DNA of 13,084 nucleotides from an uncultured Synechococcus sp. (GCA_913020095.1 CAJWAH010000020.1:1-13084); one strand, 5' to 3'. Positions 6,317 to 13,084 are shown, counted from the stretch's first letter. Made by a program: numbers and translations. Notes: a model not told the origin generated them from the letters alone.

Positions 6317-7925
6317 TCACCGCCAGTACCCCGTTCCCCTGCATCAATTGGTGGGCCGCCTGGTGGTGGTGCTCTGGCAGCTCGGCGGCTTGAGCCTCAC
6401 CCTGATCGTTCAAGGCGGCAGTGAGGACCGGGCTGTCCAGCGCCGTCTGGGCAAGCGTTTGCTGCATACGCTCACGGGCCTGGGGCCCTGCTTCATCAAG
6501 TTGGGCCAGTCCCTCTCCACCAGACCGGATCTGGTGCAGCGCGATTGGCTCGAGCAACTCACTCGCCTGCAGGACGACCTTCCGGCGTTTGATCACGGCA
6601 AGGCCCTGGCCACCATCCAATCGGAATTGGGAGCACCGGCCCAGCAACTCTTTGCCACCTTCCCGGATCATCCGGTGGCGGCGGCCAGCCTCGGCCAGGT
6701 CTACAAAGCCAAGCTGCTCGATGGCCGCTGGGTGGCGGTCAAGGTGCAGCGACCTGATCTGGAGCCGCGGCTGCGGCTGGACCTGGCCGTCATCCGCCTG
6801 CTGGCTCAGCTGTCAGGACCATTCCTGCCGCTCAACCTCGGCGACGACCTCACCGCCATCGTTGATGAGTTTGGTCAGACGCTATTTCGCGAAATCGACT
6901 ACGAGCTCGAAGCCGATAACGCCGAACGCTTCGCCCAGCTATTTGAAACCGACCCCACCGTGGTGGTGCCTGAGGTGGAGCGGGTGCTCAGCAGCCGCCG
7001 CGTGCTGACCACCACCTGGCTTGCTGGGGTGAAGCTGCAGAACCGGGAGGTGCTGGAGCGCAACCAACTCGATCCCACCACCTTGGTGCGCGCTGGGGTG
7101 ATCTCAGGGCTGCGGCAATTGCTCGAATTCGGCTATTTCCACGCCGATCCCCATCCCGGCAATTTGTTCGCCCTCTCCGGTGGTCCCAACGGATTTGGCC
7201 GGCTTGGCTACGTCGATTTCGGCATGATGGACATGCTGAGCAACGACGATCGGCTGACGTTGACCGACGCCGTTGTTCATCTGATCAACAAGGACTTCCG
7301 CGCCCTCGGCCACGACTTCGTGCGGCTGGGGTTCTTGCAGCCCGGCACCGACCTCGAGCCGCTGGTGCCAGCCCTCGAGAGCGTGCTGGGGGGACAGCTG
7401 GGCGACAGCGTTCAAGACTTCAACTTCAAAACGATCACCGATCGCTTCTCCGAGCTGATGTTTGAGTACCCCTTCCGGGTACCAGCTCGCTTTGCGCTGA
7501 TCATTCGCGCGGTGGTCAGCCAAGAGGGCTTAGCCCTGCGGCTCGAGCCGGAGTTCAGCATCATCCGTGTGGCCTATCCCTATGTGGCCAAACGCCTGCT
7601 CGCGGCTGACACCGAAGAGCTGCGGCACAAGCTGCTCGATGTGCTGTTTGATCGCCAAGGCCGGCTGCAACTGGAACGACTGGAGAACCTGCTGGAGGTA
7701 GTCGGCACCGATGGCAATCCCGCCGATCTAATCCCGGTCGCTGGGGCTGGCTTGAAGTTGATGGTGGGCAAAGAGGGCCACGGCCTGCGCCAACGGCTGC
7801 TCCTGGCCTTGGTGCGCGATGGCCGGCTACACACCGATGACATCCAGGCGCTGGCCACCTTGGTGCGCCGCCGCTTCAGTCCGGCTCGGCTTGCCGGCGA
7901 CTGGTGGCAGCAACTCAGCCTTTAA
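6219..7925 (+). CDS. ABC1/UbiB-family atypical protein kinase
   Basis: ABC1K/UbiB proteins are kinase-like ATPases needed for quinone and prenyl-lipid metabolism. Cyanobacteria and plastids have several, so the exact paralogue is not assigned. Numbered from 6219 (TTG), the signature KxGQ motif is FIKLGQSLSTRPDL (92-105). The alanine-rich nucleotide loop is AAASLGQVYKA (154-164), the ATP-binding Lys is K175 in VAVKVQRP, EIDYELEADNAERF is at 225-238, the catalytic loop is HADPHPGNLF (308-317, Asp310), and the DFG motif is at 333-335. The C-terminal half is helical, with no strong predicted membrane pair. No ATG is available near the 5' end. Candidates are TTG 6219, TTG 6273, TTG 6348 and GTG 6351. 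The longest overlaps the divergent decarboxylase; GTG 6351 would leave a 34-nt gap to its ATG and still keep the KxGQ region. A small membrane protein gene follows after 24 nt. Confidence 0.92.
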   Translation: MARACSNGQRDGRSNLDDLSAVSKVCSELSHTIHRQYPVPLHQLVGRLVVVLWQLGGLSLTLIVQGGSEDRAVQRRLGKRLLHTLTGLGPCFIKLGQSLSTRPDLVQRDWLEQLTRLQDDLPAFDHGKALATIQSELGAPAQQLFATFPDHPVAAASLGQVYKAKLLDGRWVAVKVQRPDLEPRLRLDLAVIRLLAQLSGPFLPLNLGDDLTAIVDEFGQTLFREIDYELEADNAERFAQLFETDPTVVVPEVERVLSSRRVLTTTWLAGVKLQNREVLERNQLDPTTLVRAGVISGLRQLLEFGYFHADPHPGNLFALSGGPNGFGRLGYVDFGMMDMLSNDDRLTLTDAVVHLINKDFRALGHDFVRLGFLQPGTDLEPLVPALESVLGGQLGDSVQDFNFKTITDRFSELMFEYPFRVPARFALIIRAVVSQEGLALRLEPEFSIIRVAYPYVAKRLLAADTEELRHKLLDVLFDRQGRLQLERLENLLEVVGTDGNPADLIPVAGAGLKLMVGKEGHGLRQRLLLALVRDGRLHTDDIQALATLVRRRFSPARLAGDWWQQLSL

Positions 7926-7949
7926 CGTGCAGCTCCCTTAAAGCCACCA

Positions 7950-8357
7950 GTGGACTACGAGACTTTTGATTTTGATCTGCCGCTGATGAGCCTGCCGCAG
8001 CCCCCTTATTTGGTGGCAGGGCTGGGTCTAGCCATTGGCGTGCTGTGCGGACTGACCTTCTCGCGCTTGATTCAAAACAAGCTGGATGCCTGGAAGCAGG
8101 ATCGTCTCGCCCTGTTGCCGTTGGGGAATGCCGAAATCACGATCAGCTACAGCGGTGTGCTGGTGGGCACCACCCTGTTCATTGGCGCCTCGCTGCAGGT
8201 GTTTGGCTTTGCCTCAGGGGCTGCCCTGCTGATCGCCACGCTGCTGTCCTTGCTCACCGGCGGCGCCCTTTGGGTGCAGCTGGAGCGCTTGATGGTTCAA
8301 GTGGAAGAAGGACGCTTCCGCGCCGTCGATTTCGACAACTTCGACGAATTTTTCTAA
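7950..8357 (+). CDS. Small conserved-looking membrane protein of unknown function
   Basis: I do not recognise a named family for this 135-residue protein. The start is GTG at 7950; an internal ATG at 7986 is the alternative. Hydrophobic stretches lie at about residues 19-39, 69-87 and 89-110. The two near the C-terminus could be a hairpin joined by FGFASG. The loop at 41-56 carries Lys44, Lys49 and Arg52, so it is probably cytoplasmic, with the acidic N-terminus outside and the C-terminus inside. Both ends are rich in Asp/Glu with Phe/Tyr: DYETFDFD (2-9) and DFDNFDEFF (127-135). It follows the ABC1 kinase by 24 nt and may be co-transcribed with it, which would fit a thylakoid or quinone-linked role; that is inference only. 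The reading frame looks genuine because its codon use and third-position GC match the neighbours and the frame has clear amphipathic organisation. Confidence 0.7.
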   Translation: MDYETFDFDLPLMSLPQPPYLVAGLGLAIGVLCGLTFSRLIQNKLDAWKQDRLALLPLGNAEITISYSGVLVGTTLFIGASLQVFGFASGAALLIATLLSLLTGGALWVQLERLMVQVEEGRFRAVDFDNFDEFF

Positions 8358-8393
8358 GCCAACTGAAATCTGCAGATCTTCGGTGAGCCCGTT

Positions 8394-8421
8394 TTGAGCC
8401 TCCAAATAACACGATTAACAT
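8394..8421 (+). promoter_or_regulatory. Possible promoter for the response regulator operon
   Basis: The 92-nt gap before the response regulator is the most AT-rich point of this stretch. A -35-like TTGAGC at 8394-8399 is followed, 16 nt later, by a -10-like TAACAT at 8416-8421; each matches the sigma-70 consensus at 4 of 6 positions. A direct repeat of TAACA (8407-8411 and 8416-8420, 9-nt period) overlaps it and could be a regulator site. Neither is strong. Confidence 0.3.
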
Positions 8422-8449
8422 TTGCGTAGAGCTAATCCGCCCTGCTCCC

Positions 8450-9175
8450 GTGGCCGTCAGCCCTCCGCCCCAGGCACCACCGACACGGCTCTTGGTCGTT
8501 GAGGACGACGACACGATTCGCGAAACCATTGCCGAGGCTCTCAGCAGCGAAGGCTTTGAAGTTGATGCGGTTGGCAGCGGCAGCACAGCACTGGAGCGTT
8601 TCAAGGGGTCTCCGGATAACCCCTCCTGTGATTTGGTCTTGCTGGACCTGATGCTTCCTGGCGTTAGCGGCCTCGATGTCTGCCGCTATGTGCGCCGCCG
8701 CGGCTTTTCAACGCCGATCATCGTGGTGAGCGCCCGCGATAGTGAAACCGATCGGGTGGTGGGCCTGGAGATTGGCGCCGACGACTACTTGGTGAAGCCC
8801 TTTGGCATGCGCGAGCTGGTGGCCCGCTGCCGCGCGCTGCTGCGCCGCAGCGCCCGCAATGGCGATAGCGGCGCCAAAGAAGTGCTGCGCTTCGAAGACA
8901 TCACGCTCTATCCCGAGGAGTGCCGCGTCACCCGCGGCGGCCAAGAGGTGAACCTCTCCCCCAAGGAATACCGCCTGCTGGAGGTGTTCATGCAAAGCCC
9001 CAAACGGGTTTGGAGCCGCGACAAGTTGCTGGAGCGGGTCTGGGGCATCGACTTCATGGGCGACAGCAAGACCGTTGATGTCCACATCCGCTGGCTGCGT
9101 GAGAAGTTGGAGACCAATCCCAGTGCGCCCACCTACATCCTCACCGTGCGCGGGTTCGGCTACCGCTTCGGATGA
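8450..9175 (+). CDS. OmpR/PhoB-family response regulator (possibly PhoB/SphR)
   Basis: This is a DNA-binding response regulator, 241 residues, of normal family length. The receiver domain (13-133) has acidic Glu18 and Asp19, the phospho-acceptor Asp66 in LVLLDLMLPG, Ser94 in VVSARD, and Lys116 in LVKPFG. The winged-helix OmpR domain (about 147-239) ends with VDVHIRWLREKLETNPSAPTYILTVRGFGYRFG. The start is GTG at 8450; the next Met is inside the receiver domain, so GTG is needed. Its stop overlaps the next gene's start as ATGA, so it is coupled to a histidine kinase and likely controlled by it. Length and arrangement resemble the phosphate-responsive PhoB/SphR of cyanobacteria. I could not confirm that, and other OmpR members such as RpaB-like regulators cannot be excluded from the sequence alone. 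Confidence 0.93.
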   Translation: MAVSPPPQAPPTRLLVVEDDDTIRETIAEALSSEGFEVDAVGSGSTALERFKGSPDNPSCDLVLLDLMLPGVSGLDVCRYVRRRGFSTPIIVVSARDSETDRVVGLEIGADDYLVKPFGMRELVARCRALLRRSARNGDSGAKEVLRFEDITLYPEECRVTRGGQEVNLSPKEYRLLEVFMQSPKRVWSRDKLLERVWGIDFMGDSKTVDVHIRWLREKLETNPSAPTYILTVRGFGYRFG

Positions 9176-10275
9176 TTGAGACGTTGCGTCGCTGGCTGGG
9201 CCGGCCGCGTCAACAGGCGATCCATTCGAGGCAGTTGCTCGATTGGTTGGAGGAGGCCTCTCAGGGTTTTTTGGTGCTTGATCGCGCCAACCGCCTGCAG
9301 CATCTCAATGGCCGCGCTCGCCGCCTGCTGGGCATCGGCACCGAGCAAGTGGTGAAAGGCCGCTATCTGCTGGAGGTGGTGCGCTGCCACCAATTGGAAG
9401 AATCGGTGCGCAAAGCGCGCGCCGGTGATGGGCGTCAACGGGTGAGCTGGACCAACAGCACCGTGAGCCCCACCCCACTACATCCTGAGCCGATCCGCAG
9501 CGAACCGCTCGAGGCCATTGCCATTGCAGGGCGCAACGGCGCCGTTGGGGTGTTTCTGCAAAGCCGCCAATCCCTCCAAGCCCAACAAGACCTGCACCAA
9601 CGCTGGGTGAGCGACGTGGCCCATGAGCTGCGCACACCGCTCACGGCGCTATCGCTAGTGACCGAAACCTTGGCCCTCAATCCAGCTCCAAAACAAGAGG
9701 TTCAAATCGAGCGGCTGCAGCGGGAGCTCAACCGCTTGCAGCAACTGGTGGCCGACCTGCTCGAGCTCAACCGGCTGGAATCCTCCGCGGCGGCCAACCG
9801 GGTGGAATCGATGGGCAGAGTGGAAATCCGTGAGCTGGCTAGTCAGGCCTGGCAAAGCTTGGCCCCACTCGCTGAGCAACGCAGCGTTGAGCTCGTGATC
9901 GAAAGCAGCGGCAGCCACCCGGTGCGCGGCAACGCCTCACGACTCCACCGGGCCCTGCTCAATCTGCTCGACAACGCCCTGCGCTACAGCCCCGATGAAA
10001 CCTCGGTGGAAGTGCGGCTACGGCAGGAGGGCCGCTGGGAGCGCATTGAAGTGCGCGATAGCGGCGATGGTTTCAGCCCGGAAGATCTACAGCACATGTT
10101 TGATCGCTTCTACCGCGGGGACCCCTCACGCTCGCGGGGCAAGCGGGTGGGCAGTGGGCTGGGCCTGGCCATCGTCGAGCAGATCGCCCATGCCCATGGC
10201 GGCCATATCAAGGCCAAAAATCACCCCGATGGCGGAGCGGTGGTGCAGCTCTCGCTGCCAGCCAACAAGGCATGA
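9172..10275 (+). CDS. Sensor histidine kinase without membrane segments (possibly PhoR/SphS)
   Basis: This is the partner kinase of the upstream regulator, 367 residues. A PAS-like sensor domain covers about 20-130 (LDWLEEASQGFLVLDRANRLQHLN... GVFLQ). The dimerisation/phospho-acceptor domain has RWVSDVAHELRTPLTAL with His151. The HATPase_c domain has the N box ALLNLLDNALRYSP (261-274), the G1 box VRDSGDGFS (294-302), the F box MFDRFYRGDPSRS (309-321) and the G2 box GSGLGLAIVEQ (328-338). No transmembrane segment is visible, so it is probably a cytoplasmic kinase. That fits a PhoR/SphS-like protein only if the signal comes through a partner. The ATG overlaps the regulator's stop (9172-9175). 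Its stop overlaps the start of a pseudouridine synthase gene (10272-10275). His-kinase identity is certain; the pathway is not. Confidence 0.94.
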   Translation: MIETLRRWLGRPRQQAIHSRQLLDWLEEASQGFLVLDRANRLQHLNGRARRLLGIGTEQVVKGRYLLEVVRCHQLEESVRKARAGDGRQRVSWTNSTVSPTPLHPEPIRSEPLEAIAIAGRNGAVGVFLQSRQSLQAQQDLHQRWVSDVAHELRTPLTALSLVTETLALNPAPKQEVQIERLQRELNRLQQLVADLLELNRLESSAAANRVESMGRVEIRELASQAWQSLAPLAEQRSVELVIESSGSHPVRGNASRLHRALLNLLDNALRYSPDETSVEVRLRQEGRWERIEVRDSGDGFSPEDLQHMFDRFYRGDPSRSRGKRVGSGLGLAIVEQIAHAHGGHIKAKNHPDGGAVVQLSLPANKA

Positions 10276-11036
10276 GCAGCGAGCGCCAACGCCTGCAAAA
10301 GGTGCTCTCCCAAGCGGGTGTCTGCTCAAGGCGGCGGGCCGAAGAGCTCATGCGCCAAGGCCGCGTACTGCTCAATGGCCGCCCGGCCAGCCCAGGGGAT
10401 CAAGGCGATCCGCTGCGCGATCGCATCTTGGTGGATGGCGAGCTGGTGCCGCCGCCAGCCGAAGAGCTCACCGTGCTGCTGCACAAACCCAGGGGCGTGC
10501 ACAGCACCTGCTTTGACCCCCGCGGCCGGCGAACGGTGCTGGATCTGCTGCCCGCCGAGCTCGCCGAAGGGCAGGGGCTGCATCCGGTGGGGCGGTTGGA
10601 TTGCGACAGCCGCGGTGCCTTGCTGCTCAGCAACAACGGCGCGCTCACCCTGGCGCTCACCCACCCCCGCTTCAGCCACCGCAAGAGCTACCGCATCTGG
10701 GTGAGTGGCCATCCCAGTAGCGCCGTGCTGCAGCAATGGCGCCATGGGGTGCTGCTCGATGGCCGACCCACCCGGCCAACCGAGGTACGAGAACTGCAGC
10801 AAGACACCGAACACAGCCAGCTGGAGCTGGTGATGCGGGAGGGCCGCAATCGCCAAATCCGCCGTGTGGCAGAGCAGCTGGGCCACCCGGTGCGTGATCT
10901 ATTGCGGGTCAGCATCGGCCCAGTGCAGCTGGGCGATTTACCCAGCGGCCACTGGCGGCGGCTGCATCCAGACGAACAGGCGGCGCTGAATGCCGTCACA
11001 TTGGCGGCATCCCGTCAAGAATCCAGGCAGCATTGA
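10272..11036 (+). CDS. RsuA/RluB-family rRNA pseudouridine synthase
   Basis: This enzyme isomerises a uridine in ribosomal RNA to pseudouridine. The 254-residue protein starts with an S4 RNA-binding domain (about 5-50, LQKVLSQAGVCSRRRAEELMRQGRVLLNG). The catalytic domain has HKPRGVHST (71-79) and GRLDCDSRGALLLSNNG with the catalytic Asp110, and the C-terminal block REGRNRQIRR, which marks the RsuA/RluB/RluE/RluF branch. RluB (23S) and RsuA (16S) cannot be separated confidently from these motifs. The S4 domain favours RluB or RsuA over RluE. The ATG overlaps the kinase stop by 4 nt, so ribosomes finishing the kinase gene probably re-start here. The next gene can begin at a TTG that overlaps the stop (TTGA at 11033-11036), or at an ATG 17 nt further on. 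Confidence 0.93.
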   Translation: MSSERQRLQKVLSQAGVCSRRRAEELMRQGRVLLNGRPASPGDQGDPLRDRILVDGELVPPPAEELTVLLHKPRGVHSTCFDPRGRRTVLDLLPAELAEGQGLHPVGRLDCDSRGALLLSNNGALTLALTHPRFSHRKSYRIWVSGHPSSAVLQQWRHGVLLDGRPTRPTEVRELQQDTEHSQLELVMREGRNRQIRRVAEQLGHPVRDLLRVSIGPVQLGDLPSGHWRRLHPDEQAALNAVTLAASRQESRQH

Positions 11037-11053
11037 GCGGCGTTCGTTCCACC

Positions 11054-11890
11054 ATGGCCAGCCTCAGCGCACCGATCACCGCCTTGCGCCAGCGCTTCTC
11101 TGGCCGCAAGAGGAGAGGCGTGGCTGGCGAATTGGATCTCGGCGATCCCCAGGTTCAGCTGCAGCAATTGGGTGATCGCTTGCGTGAACGCCGCGAAAGC
11201 CTCGACCTCACCATGCGTCAGCTGGCGCTCGACACGCGGGTCAGCACCCCGGTGATTGAAGCGCTCGAGAAAGCATGGAGTGATCGCCTGCCGGAAGCAG
11301 CATTCCTGCGCACCATCATCGACAAGCTGGCCGATCGCTTGGAGCTCGATGCCGATGAGATCGTTGCCACGCTGCAGCAAAACCTGCCGAAGCAAACCAA
11401 CCGCTTTGGTCGCCGCCACGGCCCGCTCACCCGCTTCACCCTGAGCTCGATTGAACTGTTCAACACCTGGCAGGGCACCATTGCCTACAGCCTGCTGGTG
11501 GCCGGTGTGCTGTATGGCTTGAACCTGCAGCACCGCCAATTGCAATTGGCCCAACGCCAAAGCCTGCAGCCGATCGCTGCCAATCCAGTCAAAGCGAGCG
11601 AAGTGGGCCAGCGGCCTGAGATCTCCGCCAACGAACAGCTGCTGCGGCTGCACCCAGATTTGTTGCCACTCCAGCAAACCCCGCCTTCACCGCTGGAACG
11701 GCTCGCCAGCAACGACGATGCCAGCTCAACAGCCCAGCCCGCTCAAGGGACGTTGCAGCTCACCCTGCCCGAAGGGGTGACGCCTGAAGACGTTGGCGTG
11801 CAATGGAACGGCCAACCCCTCAAAGCAGATCCGGCCAAACCCAACACCTATTCCGTGCCGCTCTGGGGCGCACCTGAACCGCGGTCGTAA
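11054..11890 (+). CDS. RodZ-like protein: N-terminal HTH, one membrane segment, short outer domain
   Basis: RodZ links the MreB cytoskeleton to the cell-wall elongation machinery through a cytoplasmic HTH domain and a periplasmic domain. Counted from a TTG at 11033, the HTH_25-type domain covers about 42-115 (LGDRLRERRESLDLTMRQLALDTRVSTPVIEALEKAW...RTIIDKLADRLELD). A membrane segment lies at about 147-166 (WQGTIAYSLLVAGVLYGLNL), then a Gln/Pro/Ala-rich linker. The end, GTLQLTLPEGVTPEDVGVQWNGQPLKADPAKPNTYSVPLW, is shorter than a usual RodZ outer domain. I chose ATG 11054, because the seven residues before it are not conserved-looking; TTG 11033 would give a 4-nt overlap with the previous stop. 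The 3' end overlaps malQ by 43 bp on the other strand. Cell-shape function is inferred from the family, and a cyanobacterial HTH regulator on the membrane is the alternative. Confidence 0.75.
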   Translation: MASLSAPITALRQRFSGRKRRGVAGELDLGDPQVQLQQLGDRLRERRESLDLTMRQLALDTRVSTPVIEALEKAWSDRLPEAAFLRTIIDKLADRLELDADEIVATLQQNLPKQTNRFGRRHGPLTRFTLSSIELFNTWQGTIAYSLLVAGVLYGLNLQHRQLQLAQRQSLQPIAANPVKASEVGQRPEISANEQLLRLHPDLLPLQQTPPSPLERLASNDDASSTAQPAQGTLQLTLPEGVTPEDVGVQWNGQPLKADPAKPNTYSVPLWGAPEPRS

Positions 11891-13083
11891 CAAGCCGCCA
11901 GTTGCTGCAAACCGCTGAGGTGCCCATCGAGCGCATCGAGATCACCCTGTAATTGCCAGCTCCAGTTGCCTGAGGCTGTGCCTGGGGTATTGAAACGGGC
12001 CTCATCCCCCAGGCTCATCAAATCCTGCAGTGGCACCACCGCCAAATCCGCCGTGGATCCCAGGGCCAAACGCAGCAGCTCCCAGCCCGGTGCTTCCACG
12101 GGGTGACCAAGCACCGACTGCACCTGCTGGCGCTGCTGATCACTGAGCTGTTGCCACCAGCCGATCGCCGTGGCGTTGTCGTGGGTGCCGGTGTAGGCCA
12201 CCCACGACCCCGAAGCGAAGTTATGGGGCAAGTAGGCATTCGCTGGATCGCCATCAAAGGCGAACTGCAGCACCTTCATCCCTGGCAGCTGCAAGCCATC
12301 ACGCAAGGCCTCCACATCCGGAGTGATCACGCCCAGATCCTCCGCGATCAGCGGCAAGCGGCCACCACATCGCTTTTGCAACCGCCTCAGGATGGCGAGG
12401 CCGGGGGATGGCAACCAACGGCCGTTTTGCGCGGTGTCATCGCCTCCAGGCACGCTCCAGTAGCCGGCGAGTGCGCGGAAGTGATCAATCCTCAGCAGAT
12501 CAAACAACTCCAGTTGGCGTTCGAGGCGCTTCAGCCACCAGCGGTAGCCATTGAGCCGATGACGGCTCCAGCGATACACCGGCGTCGACCAGAGCTGGCC
12601 AGTGGCTGAGAAATAATCCGGCGGCACACCGCTCTGCTGCTCGAGGCTGCCGTCACGCCGCAGGCTGAACAGCTGCGGCAGGCTCCAGACATCAGCGCTG
12701 TCATGGGCTCCATAAAACGGCAGATCACCCAGGATCTGCACCCCGCAATCGGCAGCTACCCCGCGCAGGCGCTGCCATTGCTGCTGCAACCACCACTGCT
12801 GCTGCTTTTCCGCCTCAATCGCCGTGGCTTCCTCACGATCCAACTGACGCAAAAACGCTTTGGAGCGGCGAGCTGCCGGCTCAGGCCATTGCCACCAGGG
12901 CTGCTGCTCAAAGCGCGCGCGCAGCACCATGAAGCGCGCATGATCCTGCAACCAATGGCGCTGCTGCTTGCACCATTGGCGATAGTCCGCGCTGCTCTGG
13001 GCTGTCCATGGCGGCAGAGGATCCTGCTGATCCAGCAACGCAGGATTCAGGGCAAAGCCACTAGGGGAGCTGTAGGGCGAGCC
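11848..13083 (-). CDS. malQ: 4-alpha-glucanotransferase MalQ (amylomaltase), N-terminus beyond the window
   Basis: MalQ transfers alpha-1,4-glucan pieces between maltodextrins in glycogen breakdown and re-synthesis. The frame is open to the right edge and reads GSPYSSPSGFALNP just inside it, an N-terminal amylomaltase motif that normally lies near residue 40-60. The gene therefore starts outside the window, and the TTG at 13038 is not the start. The GH77 motifs are present: GVPPDYFSATGQLWSTPVYRW (about 12623-12561), the nucleophile Asp in LRIDHFRAL (codon 12484-12486), the acid/base Glu in IAEDLGV (codon 12340-12342) and YTGTHDNATAIGWW with the conserved Asp (codon 12178-12180). The C-terminal region is complete. 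The stop lies inside the end of the convergent RodZ-like gene, giving a 43-bp overlap and no intergenic terminator. Identification is secure. Confidence 0.96.
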   Translation of the reverse strand, partial: GSPYSSPSGFALNPALLDQQDPLPPWTAQSSADYRQWCKQQRHWLQDHARFMVLRARFEQQPWWQWPEPAARRSKAFLRQLDREEATAIEAEKQQQWWLQQQWQRLRGVAADCGVQILGDLPFYGAHDSADVWSLPQLFSLRRDGSLEQQSGVPPDYFSATGQLWSTPVYRWSRHRLNGYRWWLKRLERQLELFDLLRIDHFRALAGYWSVPGGDDTAQNGRWLPSPGLAILRRLQKRCGGRLPLIAEDLGVITPDVEALRDGLQLPGMKVLQFAFDGDPANAYLPHNFASGSWVAYTGTHDNATAIGWWQQLSDQQRQQVQSVLGHPVEAPGWELLRLALGSTADLAVVPLQDLMSLGDEARFNTPGTASGNWSWQLQGDLDALDGHLSGLQQLAACYDRGSGAPQSGTE

Positions 13084-13084
13084 G

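Noticed and set aside
8368..8377. Palindrome ATCTGCAGAT after the small membrane protein gene
   Set aside because: It is only 10 bp with no loop or T-run. It is not a terminator and not clearly an operator.
10417..10424. GCGATCGC, the cyanobacterial HIP1 octamer
   Set aside because: I noticed only one copy. It fits a cyanobacterium but is too weak to support a claim or a feature.
10326..10886. 186-codon minus-strand frame inside the pseudouridine synthase gene
   Set aside because: It is antisense to a gene with intact S4 and catalytic motifs and shows no domain of its own.
12916..12926. Alternating CG run (gcgcgcgcg)
   Set aside because: It is short, inside malQ coding sequence, and expected by chance at this GC content.
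13036..13038. TTG as the malQ start
   Set aside because: The frame is open upstream to the window edge and encodes the conserved GSPYSSPSGFALNP, so the true start is outside.
1..13084. CRISPR arrays, tRNA or rRNA genes, insertion sequences, toxin-antitoxin or defence genes
   Set aside because: I saw no regularly spaced repeats, cloverleaf-like RNA, transposase motifs or defence domains on either strand. Every long coding frame fits a housekeeping or ordinary family, apart from the small membrane protein.

Overview
The window looks like a piece of a GC-rich picocyanobacterial genome (Synechococcus/Cyanobium type). It carries tightly packed genes typical of that group: an ABC1/UbiB kinase, a SpeA-like Orn/Lys/Arg decarboxylase-family protein, CbiT, CdsA, a two-component pair and a 4-alpha-glucanotransferase. 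The taxon is inferred from gene content and style. No rRNA or other marker gene is present to settle it. The first ~470 bases do not fit: they encode most of an alphaproteobacterial-looking HisH that runs in frame into the second half of an alpha/beta hydrolase. This is best read as a chimeric join, probably an assembly error, with the cyanobacterial locus starting at about 470-485.

Layout. (1) 3-1612, plus strand: HisH fragment, hydrolase C-terminal part, then a DUF2993/LmeA-like protein overlapping the hydrolase stop by ATGA. (2) 1692-3449, plus: a Tat-exported, probably bicovalent, BBE-type FAD oxidase. (3) 6316-3421, minus: a probable three-gene operon of decarboxylase, cbiT and cdsA with 5-nt and 4-nt junctions; its end overlaps the end of the FAD oxidase gene. 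(4) 6219-8357, plus: an ABC1/UbiB kinase, whose frame overlaps the divergent decarboxylase start, and a small unrecognised membrane protein. (5) 8450-11890, plus: a response regulator, a histidine kinase, an RsuA/RluB pseudouridine synthase and a RodZ-like HTH membrane protein, all overlapping or nearly so and probably translationally coupled. (6) 13084-11848, minus: malQ, running off the right edge and overlapping the end of the RodZ-like gene.

How the genes work together. Most are housekeeping: phospholipid synthesis (CdsA), corrin synthesis (CbiT), maltodextrin handling (MalQ), rRNA modification (RsuA/RluB) and cell shape (RodZ-like). The two-component pair resembles PhoB/PhoR (SphR/SphS), but that identity is not proven here. 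The kinase has no membrane segment.

I saw no CRISPR array, tRNA, rRNA, insertion sequence, phage gene or recognisable defence system. There is no gene-free stretch over 300 bases; the longest gaps are 1613-1691 and 8358-8449. I found no convincing new biological system. The items most worth a second look are the chimeric join, the overlapping divergent start, the exported flavoenzyme, the kinase without membrane segments in its coupled operon, and the small membrane protein with acidic, aromatic ends.
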